A stretch of DNA of 64,000 nt, from positions 1,550,001-1,614,000 of the forward strand of contig NZ_CP182357.1 in assembly GCF_048571275.1 (NCBI RefSeq). The letters run 5' to 3'. The first letter of the stretch is position 1. Every line of letters begins with the position of its first letter. The translations under genes and the position numbers were made by a program. Below, piece by piece: positions 28,224 through 34,712 of this stretch. The notes under the pieces were generated by a model, which did no database searches, was not told the origin of the DNA, and worked only from the letters and a program-made list of their open reading frames with translations. This DNA comes from Marinarcus sediminis. Lineage in GTDB: Bacteria; Campylobacterota; Campylobacteria; Campylobacterales; Arcobacteraceae.

Positions 28224-29135
28224 TTACAAATTTACCAAAACGTCTTTCGCAAATAACTCCAAGGATTGTTTGTTTTTTTCCACTTCATTTGAAATCGGTT
28301 TTAAAGCTAAGTTAGTAATACCCAATGCTTTTAACTCTTTAATCTTATTTATACAGGTCTGTTTATCTCCTATAATACCATTATCTATCCAATAGTTCTC
28401 ATCATAAAAGATGGGACTTGTAATGCCTTGAATTTCCATTTGTTTTCTGAACCTTTGTAATGCTGGGAGTGCTTCATTTATAGCTTCATCGTTGCTACTG
28501 GCCATATAAAAACCTCTTGAACACATCATTTTTGGAGAATTGTGATGGACGTGCAATTTTTTGTATTGTTCAATCATGTTATGTATAATCTCAGTAGACC
28601 AAAGATGAGCCGCCATGAGACCAATGTCTCTTTTTGCTGCAAATGCAATGCTGCTTTCATCTTTTGAAGCTATAAACGTCGGAATATTGCCAATAGGTTT
28701 CGGGAATACATCGCTTGATGCATCTAAATATGAGAAAATTTCATCAAGACTTGTAAGCATTGATTCGCGCGAATTTTCAAAATCAAACAGTTCAACTTGT
28801 TTTTTAAAGGGACCACCTTTTGCGACACCAAAATAGAATCGGTTGTTGCTGAGAATATTCAGTGTTGCAACTGCCTCAGCAACCATAATAGGATTATATA
28901 TCGGAGTTAGTATGGAAGCTGTTCCTACATTCATTTTTTTAGTATTCGCAATGATATATGCCATGAGAGTCAAAATCGATGAACTTAAACTGAATTTATT
29001 GAAGTGATGTTCTGTTATCCATACTTCATCTAAACCCAATTGTTCACCTAGCATAATCAGTTCGTGTTGATTTTGAAAAGCTTCTTTGTAATTGTTACCC
29101 CAATTCTCATATAAAAGCATTAAACCTATATTCAT
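28224..29135 (-). CDS. LLM-class flavin-dependent oxidoreductase
   Basis: A 303-residue luciferase-like monooxygenase family protein. Visible segments are LGLDEVWITEHHFNKF (about 34-49), ILTPIYNPIMVAEAVATL, NRFYFGVAKGGP and GDKQTCINKIKEL. Members use FMN or F420 to oxidise substrates such as aldehydes, alkanesulfonates or metal chelates (for example the EDTA/NTA monooxygenases); this one is the short single-domain form. It is the first gene of the import operon, one base before the permease, which suggests it acts on the imported compound. The reaction is inferred, not shown. Confidence 0.85.
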   Translation of the reverse strand: MNIGLMLLYENWGNNYKEAFQNQHELIMLGEQLGLDEVWITEHHFNKFSLSSSILTLMAYIIANTKKMNVGTASILTPIYNPIMVAEAVATLNILSNNRFYFGVAKGGPFKKQVELFDFENSRESMLTSLDEIFSYLDASSDVFPKPIGNIPTFIASKDESSIAFAAKRDIGLMAAHLWSTEIIHNMIEQYKKLHVHHNSPKMMCSRGFYMASSNDEAINEALPALQRFRKQMEIQGITSPIFYDENYWIDNGIIGDKQTCINKIKELKALGITNLALKPISNEVEKNKQSLELFAKDVLVNL

Positions 29136-29155
29136 TTTCTACCTACTTGCAATTT

Positions 29156-29183
29156 TTCGTTATATATTGTACTATATAACGAA
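29156..29183. promoter_or_regulatory. Perfect inverted repeat in front of the import operon
   Basis: TTCGTTATATA-N6-TATATAACGAA, 11-base arms around TTGTAC, 21 bases upstream of the oxidoreductase ATG (minus strand). The symmetry and place suggest an operator in the divergent promoter region, though an RNA hairpin in the leader is also possible. Confidence 0.6.
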
Positions 29184-29200
29184 TAAAAAGTATACACAAA

Positions 29201-29233
29201 TTTGTATAAAAATTGTATATTTTTTATACAATT
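29201..29233. promoter_or_regulatory. TTGTATA operator cluster in front of binding protein / methyltransferase pair
   Basis: TTGTATA occurs at 29202-29208 and 29213-29219 (11 bases apart), and AATTGTATA-N5-TATACAATT (29211-29233) is a perfect inverted repeat. It lies 31 bases before the start codon of the plus-strand binding protein. Similar half-sites occur at 36715-36732 and 38692-38703. A+T richness makes chance matches easier, so confidence is moderate. Confidence 0.5.
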
Positions 29234-29263
29234 TCGAAGAAATTTTACAGTTTAGGAGCTATT

Positions 29264-30226
29264 ATGAGAAAAATTCTCATTTTTTTGTTGATTTTAGGTG
29301 CAGCATTTGCAAAAGAGAGCATTACTGTTTTTGGTGCTTCTCCTCCTGCAACGTATCTGCTATATTCCATTGACCCCACCGTCATATCTGGTACAAATTA
29401 TACATTTAAAGATAAAGAGTTGAAATATTTAAATCAAAACATGAATGCCCTTCCTGTAATTGGAGGTTGGTTTGGACAAGGGAAAACGCCCAATTTTGAA
29501 ACATTGATTAAGGTAAACCCCGATTTGATTTTAACTTGGAATTATAAAAATTCCTTCAAATCAGTCGATGAGAAACTGCACAGTTTGGGGTTTAAAACGT
29601 TGGGAATCAATATTGATACACTCAAAGATTATGTGAGTGCGTATCAAACAATGGGGAAAGTTCTCTCTTTACAGAGTCGAACAGATAAGTTATCTGAGTA
29701 TACACAAAATGTTTTAAATGAGTTAGAAGCATTGCGAAAAAACATTAAAAAGAAAAAAGTGGTCTATTACGCCGAAGGCATTGATGGTTTACAAACAGAG
29801 TGTTATAACTCAATACACGCAGATTTAATTGAATACATTGGAGGATACAATCCTCATCGTTGTGAAAATAAAACAGGTTTTGGACGAGACCGTATAACCT
29901 TAGAGCAACTGCTGTTATATAACCCTGACATTATCATCACTCAAGAAGAGGCTTTTTATAACTCAGTGTATACTCAAAATAAATTTCAAAATATACGTGC
30001 TGTTAAAAACAAAGCGGTTTATTTGATTCCAAGTGAACCTTTCAGTTGGTTTGATAGACCCCCTTCTTTTATGAAAATATTGGGTGCTCAATGGTTGGGT
30101 AATCTGGTTTATAAAGAGATATATTCCATAGATATAACAAAAAGAGTAAAAGCGTTTTATGAACTGTTTTTAAATGTTTCATTAGAAGATGTAGAGATAA
30201 AAAATTTATTAGAAGGAAAAGAGTAA
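29264..30226 (+). CDS. Periplasmic metal-chelate-type binding protein (copy 2)
   Basis: A 320-residue secreted PeriBP-fold protein, signal peptide about 1-15. It shares the subfamily motifs SPPATYLLYSIDPTVISG, GGWFGQGKTPNFETL, YYAEGIDGLQTEC and WFDRPPSFMKILGAQWL with the proteins at 15564-16607 and 31000-32034. ATG 29264 follows TTAGGAGC at a good distance and gives a proper signal peptide; an earlier in-frame start would add a 17-residue leader. It ends one base into the methyltransferase gene. No transporter genes accompany it on this strand, so it probably uses the divergent permease. Confidence 0.88.
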   Translation: MRKILIFLLILGAAFAKESITVFGASPPATYLLYSIDPTVISGTNYTFKDKELKYLNQNMNALPVIGGWFGQGKTPNFETLIKVNPDLILTWNYKNSFKSVDEKLHSLGFKTLGINIDTLKDYVSAYQTMGKVLSLQSRTDKLSEYTQNVLNELEALRKNIKKKKVVYYAEGIDGLQTECYNSIHADLIEYIGGYNPHRCENKTGFGRDRITLEQLLLYNPDIIITQEEAFYNSVYTQNKFQNIRAVKNKAVYLIPSEPFSWFDRPPSFMKILGAQWLGNLVYKEIYSIDITKRVKAFYELFLNVSLEDVEIKNLLEGKE

Positions 30227-30963
30227 TGGAAGAGTTTTGGGATTTTAAATCAAAAAATTACCCCACACCATTTGACGAATATGGGTTGGTTACCCCAACA
30301 AAAGTGATTTCAAAAGTGAAAGATTTTGGTGTTGATTTTAGATCAAAACGTGTTTTAGATATTGGTTGTGGTACAGGTTTATACAGCAGTATTATTGCAA
30401 AAGAAGCGGAACACATTGTTGGGGTTGATCTCTCAAGTGGTATGCTGGGACGATTTAAAGAGTATATACATATAAATGATTTGAAAAATATTGAGTTATT
30501 GCAAAGTGATTTTAAAGCGTTTGATACTCAAGAGCAGTATGATATTGTATTGAGTGCAATGACACCAGCAATCAGCTCGTTTGAAGATTTGAATACCATG
30601 ATGAGTTTGTCAAAAAAGACCTGTATTTATGTCTCTTTTTCAACGGAAAGACACTCCCCTTTAATGGATGAAATTCTCTGTTTATTGGGATTTGAAAACA
30701 GAACAAAAGATAAATTTAGTGACACAAAAGCCTATTTGTGCTCATTGGGTTATGATATAAAAGAGGAGTTTTTTGAACACAATTGGACACAAGAAGGAAC
30801 CTTAGAAGAGATGACAGAGGATGTTTTAAAGCATTTAAAGATGCGAAAGATAGAAGTGAGTAAATTGAAAGTCAAAGAGTTACTTCAACCCTATGTTGTT
30901 AATGGGAAAATTGTAAGAGAGACTTTTTCGAATATTGGTGTATTGGTTTGGGATAGAGCATAA
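30226..30963 (+). CDS. SAM-dependent methyltransferase paired with binding protein
   Basis: A 245-residue class I methyltransferase with motif I VLDIGCGTGLYSSII (about 44-58) and GVDLSSGMLGRF after it. It overlaps the binding-protein gene by one base, a second instance of this gene pairing in the region. It is longer than the 210-residue enzyme at 14935-15567 and only moderately similar, so the two may act on different substrates. Substrate unknown; it ends at a bidirectional terminator. Confidence 0.85.
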   Translation: MEEFWDFKSKNYPTPFDEYGLVTPTKVISKVKDFGVDFRSKRVLDIGCGTGLYSSIIAKEAEHIVGVDLSSGMLGRFKEYIHINDLKNIELLQSDFKAFDTQEQYDIVLSAMTPAISSFEDLNTMMSLSKKTCIYVSFSTERHSPLMDEILCLLGFENRTKDKFSDTKAYLCSLGYDIKEEFFEHNWTQEGTLEEMTEDVLKHLKMRKIEVSKLKVKELLQPYVVNGKIVRETFSNIGVLVWDRA

Positions 30964-30968
30964 AAACA

Positions 30969-30995
30969 AAGAAGATACCGCTTGGGTATCTTCTT
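30969..30995. terminator. Bidirectional terminator
   Basis: AAGAAGATACC-GCTTG-GGTATCTTCTT, an 11-bp perfect stem with a 5-base loop between the convergent methyltransferase (stop 30963) and binding-protein (stop 31000) genes. Confidence 0.85.
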
Positions 30996-30999
30996 AAGA

Positions 31000-32034
31000 T
31001 TAAAAGGCTGCTTTGGTAATTTTACTTAATGTATCATCATCTAAATCAAAATTAAAAAACAGTTTGTAAAAAGCTTTTATTTCGTCATTGATGTTTTGGG
31101 TGTAATATTCTGGATACATGATTGAACTTAACCAATGAATCCCCAACAATCTCATAAACGAAGGGGGTCTGTCAATCCAGTTAAAAGGTGTTCTTGGTAC
31201 TAAGTAGACCTTTTTTAATTTGACAGCATCAAGCATTTTCCACTTTACACTGCTGAAGATTTCTTTGTAAAACTGTGGTGATTGCACAATAATATAATCC
31301 GGATTGGCTTTGAGTATGGTTTCAAAATTTATACTCTCCATTCCCATAATACTTTTTTGTGTACACTCATAAATATTTTTTGCTTTTATAAAACGAAATT
31401 GGGTGGTATGAAACGAGTTACTGCAATCGCTTTGTAAGCCATTTTGTCCTTGAGCATAATAAAAACTCACCCGTTTATCTTCAGGTATTTTAGCCGTCAT
31501 GGTTTGTATGTCTTGAAGTGCTTTTTGAGCATATAAAGCCAATGCTTCACCTCTGGTGGGTTTGTTTAATAACTCCCCTACAAATCGGAACATTTCAGGT
31601 GATTTTTCTAGGTTATCTGCTTCTACCATGACAATAGGAATTTCAACTTTTTTCAGCGCAGTTTGAACTTTTTTAAGTAAAAAATCATTTTGCCAACTCA
31701 AAATAATTTGAGCATGTACACTTAAAAGTTTTTCAATACTTGCTCCTTTTTGGTTTCCATGCCAACCACCTAAAACAGGAAGAGACATAAAATGTTTTCC
31801 CAAATACGCTTCACTTCCTAAGTTGTTTTGATTGTAAGCTGGAAAATTTAATCCTACCAATAATTCTGGGTTATATAAAGCAACCAAAAATGTTGTAGGA
31901 GGAGCTGAACCAAAGATGCGTTCAATGTTATTGGGAACTTCAATTTGGTTGTTGCTCATATCGGTGATGGTTCTTGAAAAAAGGGAAGAACTTATGAGCA
32001 GTATTAAAAGAATAAATAGGATTTTAGTTTTCAC
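31000..32034 (-). CDS. Periplasmic metal-chelate-type binding protein (copy 3)
   Basis: A 344-residue secreted PeriBP-fold protein (signal peptide about 1-20) with SAPPTTFLVALYNPELLVGL, GGWHGNQKGASIEKLL, YYAQGQNGLQSDC and WIDRPPSFMRLLGIHWL, the same subfamily as copies 1 and 2. The YYAEG motif is changed to YYAQG and FDRPP to IDRPP, so it may have a shifted specificity. It overlaps the truncated haemoglobin gene by eleven bases and has no methyltransferase partner. Confidence 0.87.
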   Translation of the reverse strand: MKTKILFILLILLISSSLFSRTITDMSNNQIEVPNNIERIFGSAPPTTFLVALYNPELLVGLNFPAYNQNNLGSEAYLGKHFMSLPVLGGWHGNQKGASIEKLLSVHAQIILSWQNDFLLKKVQTALKKVEIPIVMVEADNLEKSPEMFRFVGELLNKPTRGEALALYAQKALQDIQTMTAKIPEDKRVSFYYAQGQNGLQSDCSNSFHTTQFRFIKAKNIYECTQKSIMGMESINFETILKANPDYIIVQSPQFYKEIFSSVKWKMLDAVKLKKVYLVPRTPFNWIDRPPSFMRLLGIHWLSSIMYPEYYTQNINDEIKAFYKLFFNFDLDDDTLSKITKAAF

Positions 32035-32623
32035 AAGGTGCTCCTAAATCAAACTCATGTGCAATGGTTTCAAAAGGGTATCGCATAGGGGGTTCCATTG
32101 TGGTACGTCGGTTGATCATTCTTAATGACATCGATTCAATCCATTCCCAAAAAGCTTGGATATGTTTTTTAGGGAAATTGACATCTTTTAAAGTTTTTTT
32201 ATAAAACATCAACCAAACGTCTCTGCCATGTTCATCGATGGTAAAAGGAAAATGACGTGAACGTAAATGAGGATGACCATGTTTTGAAGTGTATCTCTCT
32301 CCACCGCCTAAAGCTTCCATGAAAAATTCTGCTGCTCTTTGATTGACGATTTCAAACTCTTTTTCATCTTTGGTAAAGAGATCTTTAATGGCACTTTTTT
32401 TGAGTAAACCATGATGATGTGAGACCATATTGATGATATTTTCTTCCCCAAATTCTTCAAAAATAGCCTTAGGAGGAAAGGGTACAGGAGGGTAGACGAA
32501 GTCAATCATACTGGGTTTTACCCCTTGTGCATGAAACTTTTGTGTGATATCACAACTGCCGAAACTTTTTATTTCGTTAATGGGTTCGTTTTTTAAATTG
32601 ACAAACGGTTGGTTTGTGTGCAT
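32024..32623 (-). CDS. Group III-like truncated haemoglobin with N- and C-terminal extensions
   Basis: A 199-residue cytoplasmic globin. The central part (about 60-165) has the truncated-globin pattern FFMEALGGGERYTSKHG, then HPHLRSRHFPFTID with a probable proximal His, then GRDVWLMFYKKTL, closest to group III forms such as Campylobacter Ctb. It is longer than the usual 120-130 residues; the N-terminal 55 residues (FGSCDITQ, PPVPFPPKAIFEEFG) and the C-terminal tail are extra. ATG 32623 follows AAAGGACAACTC. It heads a two-gene operon with a binding protein, linking haem or iron redox chemistry to import. Gas binding is inferred. Confidence 0.8.
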   Translation of the reverse strand: MHTNQPFVNLKNEPINEIKSFGSCDITQKFHAQGVKPSMIDFVYPPVPFPPKAIFEEFGEENIINMVSHHHGLLKKSAIKDLFTKDEKEFEIVNQRAAEFFMEALGGGERYTSKHGHPHLRSRHFPFTIDEHGRDVWLMFYKKTLKDVNFPKKHIQAFWEWIESMSLRMINRRTTMEPPMRYPFETIAHEFDLGAPCEN

Positions 32624-32684
32624 GAGTTGTCCTTTACTTATTGTTTTATGTGAAAAATGCAAGCAGTAAGTAAATAAACACCGA

Positions 32685-32747
32685 AGTATATAAAAATATA
32701 TAACGTTTGTCAAGAGAAGCACTAAAGAGAGTTTTAAACAAACGTTA
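32685..32747 (-). promoter_or_regulatory. Sigma-70-like promoter with paired TAACGTTTGT sites before truncated haemoglobin
   Basis: On the minus strand, TTGACA (32708-32713), a 17-base spacer and TATACT (32685-32690) form a good promoter about 60 bases before the globin ATG. TAACGTTTGT at 32701-32710 and its inverse at 32738-32747 flank the -35 box; each contains the palindrome AACGTT. They look like operator sites of an unknown regulator. Confidence 0.55.
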
Positions 32748-32754
32748 CTGAAAA

Positions 32755-32825
32755 CCTTGTGATGATTTAAAACGACAGATAAGTTCGCATGAAAGTTTTA
32801 AAATTAGGAGAAGTTCATCACAAGG
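32755..32825 (-). terminator. Nested long-stem hairpin after ferritin
   Basis: An outer stem CCTTGTGATGA/TCATCACAAGG (32755-32765 and 32815-32825) encloses an inner stem TTTAAAAC/GTTTTAAA (32766-32773 and 32795-32802) with a 21-base loop and a 12-base bulge. It starts 21 bases after the ferritin stop and, read on the minus strand, is followed by TTTT, so it can act as a terminator. The 71-base size is large for that, so a small structured RNA is an alternative. Confidence 0.55.
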
Positions 32826-32846
32826 CTTTGTTATAAGTTTGAAAAG

Positions 32847-33341
32847 TTATTTTCTTACTAATGTGCCAATCTCTTTGTCAATCATATGTAACCCTCGACC
32901 TTCTAAACCAATAATGCTCATTTTGTCTAAAATTCCTTTAAACAGTGCCTCTTCTTCATGTTGTTCACTGACATACCATTGAAGAAAATTAAAGGTGGCA
33001 TAATCTTTTTGCGCTAAAGTCAATTCAACGAGTTCATTGATTTTATTTGTAATAAACTGTTCATGTTTATAGGTTCTTTCAAAAACATCTTTGATGTCTT
33101 TAAATTGATAATCGGGTGCATCTAACGCACCAACAATGGCTTGTGAACCAGTTTCATTGATATACTTAAAGAGTTTGTACATATGTCCTAACTCTTCACT
33201 GGAATGTGTCTCTAAAAATGAGGCAGCACCATTTAAGCCTTGAGCTTTGCACCATGATGACATCGACAAATATAAATTTGAAGAGAAATGCTCCAAATTG
33301 ATTTGTTCATTCATTTTATTTAATACTTCTTTTTTTAACAT
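32847..33341 (-). CDS. ftn: Bacterial ferritin (non-haem)
   Basis: A 164-residue cytoplasmic iron-storage protein forming 24-mers in this family. The ferroxidase ligands are in NEQINLEHFSS (Glu about 17), ETHSSEELGHMYKLF (Glu and His about 50-53) and YVSEQHEEEALF (Glu about 127-130). Length and ending are typical of FtnA. AAGGACAAACG precedes the ATG. It is a single-gene unit between the Fur-family gene and the globin operon. Confidence 0.95.
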   Translation of the reverse strand: MLKKEVLNKMNEQINLEHFSSNLYLSMSSWCKAQGLNGAASFLETHSSEELGHMYKLFKYINETGSQAIVGALDAPDYQFKDIKDVFERTYKHEQFITNKINELVELTLAQKDYATFNFLQWYVSEQHEEEALFKGILDKMSIIGLEGRGLHMIDKEIGTLVRK

Positions 33342-33485
33342 CGTTTGTCCTTGTTTTATTTTATTTTTAGTGGCAATTTTTTTTATACAATTTTAATTTT
33401 TTTGAGATCCTCCTTCTTTTTATTTGTTCCAATTGAATAAAATAGGCACCATTTATTTTTGAGTGTTTTTTGAGAAATGAAGCCA

Positions 33486-33968
33486 CTATTTTGAAGAGTT
33501 TAAACATTGTTTGCATACCCCACTTATAATGACATTAAAATGAAGTGCTTTAAAATTCATTTTTTCAATGGTTGATAAAAAACTTGAATGTATTTTTGCA
33601 TCTTCAAACTCAATGACTTGATTGCACTCTTGACAATACAGATGATAGTGTGGTTGTTTCAAATAGTTTAATTCATATCTTTTTTTATCTTGAATCGCCA
33701 AACTTTCAACTACGCCAAAATGCTCAAAAGAGGAGAGGGTTCTGTAAACAGTTGAAGCACTCAATAAACCATCGTTGTAGGTCTCTGAAATGGCAATAAT
33801 CTCTTCTGCACTTAAATGGGATTGGCTTTCAAAGAGTATTTTTAATATGGTTTTTTTATTTTGTGTTAGGAGTTGTTTATGATGATTAAGTCTCTGTTTG
33901 ACTACGTTTAAGAACTCTTTGTAGTTTTTTGAGTTATTAAAATTTTTTACATTTGCTTTAAGTGACAT
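33486..33968 (-). CDS. Fur-family metal-dependent transcriptional regulator
   Basis: A 160-residue DNA-binding protein. The winged helix (about 25-95) contains LLSASTVYRTLSSFEHFGVV, and the C-terminal dimerisation domain has HYHLYCQECNQVIEF and GVCKQCLN, the two CxxC zinc pairs of the Fur/PerR superfamily, with the His-rich metal site. An N-terminal extension of about 20 residues is present. Whether it senses iron (Fur) or peroxide (PerR) is not decidable here; closeness to ferritin and msrA fits either. Two Fur-box-like sequences lie upstream, so autoregulation is likely. Confidence 0.88.
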   Translation of the reverse strand: MSLKANVKNFNNSKNYKEFLNVVKQRLNHHKQLLTQNKKTILKILFESQSHLSAEEIIAISETYNDGLLSASTVYRTLSSFEHFGVVESLAIQDKKRYELNYLKQPHYHLYCQECNQVIEFEDAKIHSSFLSTIEKMNFKALHFNVIISGVCKQCLNSSK

Positions 33969-33984
33969 AAGATCTCTTTTATAT

Positions 33985-34062
33985 ATTGATATTCATTATT
34001 AATATTGTAATAGTATGATAACCAATCTTAATCTATACTTAATATTGATATTTATTATCATT
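33985..34062. promoter_or_regulatory. Two Fur-box-like elements between Fur-family gene and msrA
   Basis: ATTGATATTCATTATT (33985-34000) and ATTGATATTTATTATCATT (34044-34062) share ATTGATATTnATTAT and resemble the Fur consensus built from GATAAT/ATTATC hexamers. They lie in the divergent region of the Fur-family gene and msrA, about 59 bases apart. Confidence 0.5.
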
Positions 34063-34168
34063 AAAAAAAGATTGAATATTTTTTATTAAAAAAAAGTATT
34101 CAACTGTTTTAAAAATAATTGACATATAATGGTTAAGAGTAAAAAAGATAAGTATAAAGGTTTATTTC

Positions 34169-34660
34169 ATGCGTAGTAAAAAAGCATATTTTGCAGCAGG
34201 ATGTTTTTGGGGAGTTGAATATCATTTTGAGAAATTAGATGGTGTCATTCGTGCCATCAGTGGTTACATGGGTGGTGTTACCCCAAACCCAAGTTACAAA
34301 GAAGTGTGTACGGGATTAACAGGGCATTTGGAAGTTGTTTGTGTTGAATACGATGCAGAAGCACTCCCTTTTGAATCGTTGGTTAAACACTTTTTTGAGA
34401 TACATGATTTTACTCAAACCAATGGACAAGGACCTGACATTGGAAGCCAATATTTAAGTGCTGTTTTTTATAACGATGAAGCTGAGAAAAAATGTGTGAA
34501 AGAGATTATTGCACTCTTAGAAACAAAAGGATTTCACGTTGCAACAATGTTGATTTCAACTCACAATACCCCATTTTTTGAAGCGGAAGAGTATCATCAA
34601 GATTACTACTTTAAGCACAACAAAACGCCTTACTGTCACACTTTACGAAAGATTTTTTAG
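34169..34660 (+). CDS. msrA: Peptide methionine-(S)-S-oxide reductase MsrA
   Basis: A 163-residue repair enzyme with the catalytic GCFWGVEYHF motif (Cys about 11), SGYMGG and QDYYFKHN. It reduces methionine-S-sulfoxide using thioredoxin. A TATAAT at 34125-34130 may serve as the -10 box. A divergent Fur-family gene and intervening Fur-like boxes suggest regulation by iron or oxidative stress. Confidence 0.95.
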   Translation: MRSKKAYFAAGCFWGVEYHFEKLDGVIRAISGYMGGVTPNPSYKEVCTGLTGHLEVVCVEYDAEALPFESLVKHFFEIHDFTQTNGQGPDIGSQYLSAVFYNDEAEKKCVKEIIALLETKGFHVATMLISTHNTPFFEAEEYHQDYYFKHNKTPYCHTLRKIF

Positions 34661-34676
34661 TTACTAAAAAGTGAAG

Positions 34677-34704
34677 TGAGTGAAGCCATTAAACGTTTCA
34701 CTCA
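34677..34704. terminator. Hairpin between convergent msrA and diguanylate cyclase genes
   Basis: TGAGTGAA and TTCACTCA form an 8-bp stem around a 12-base loop between the stop codons at 34660 and 34713. On the minus strand it is followed within a few bases by TTTTT. A plausible but imperfect terminator. Confidence 0.4.
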
Positions 34705-34712
34705 TGTCTAAG

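Noticed and set aside
33406..33415. Strong Shine-Dalgarno-like AAGGAGGAT on the minus strand upstream of ferritin
   Set aside because: No start codon with an open frame of useful length follows it before the ferritin gene, so it is probably chance or part of the promoter region.
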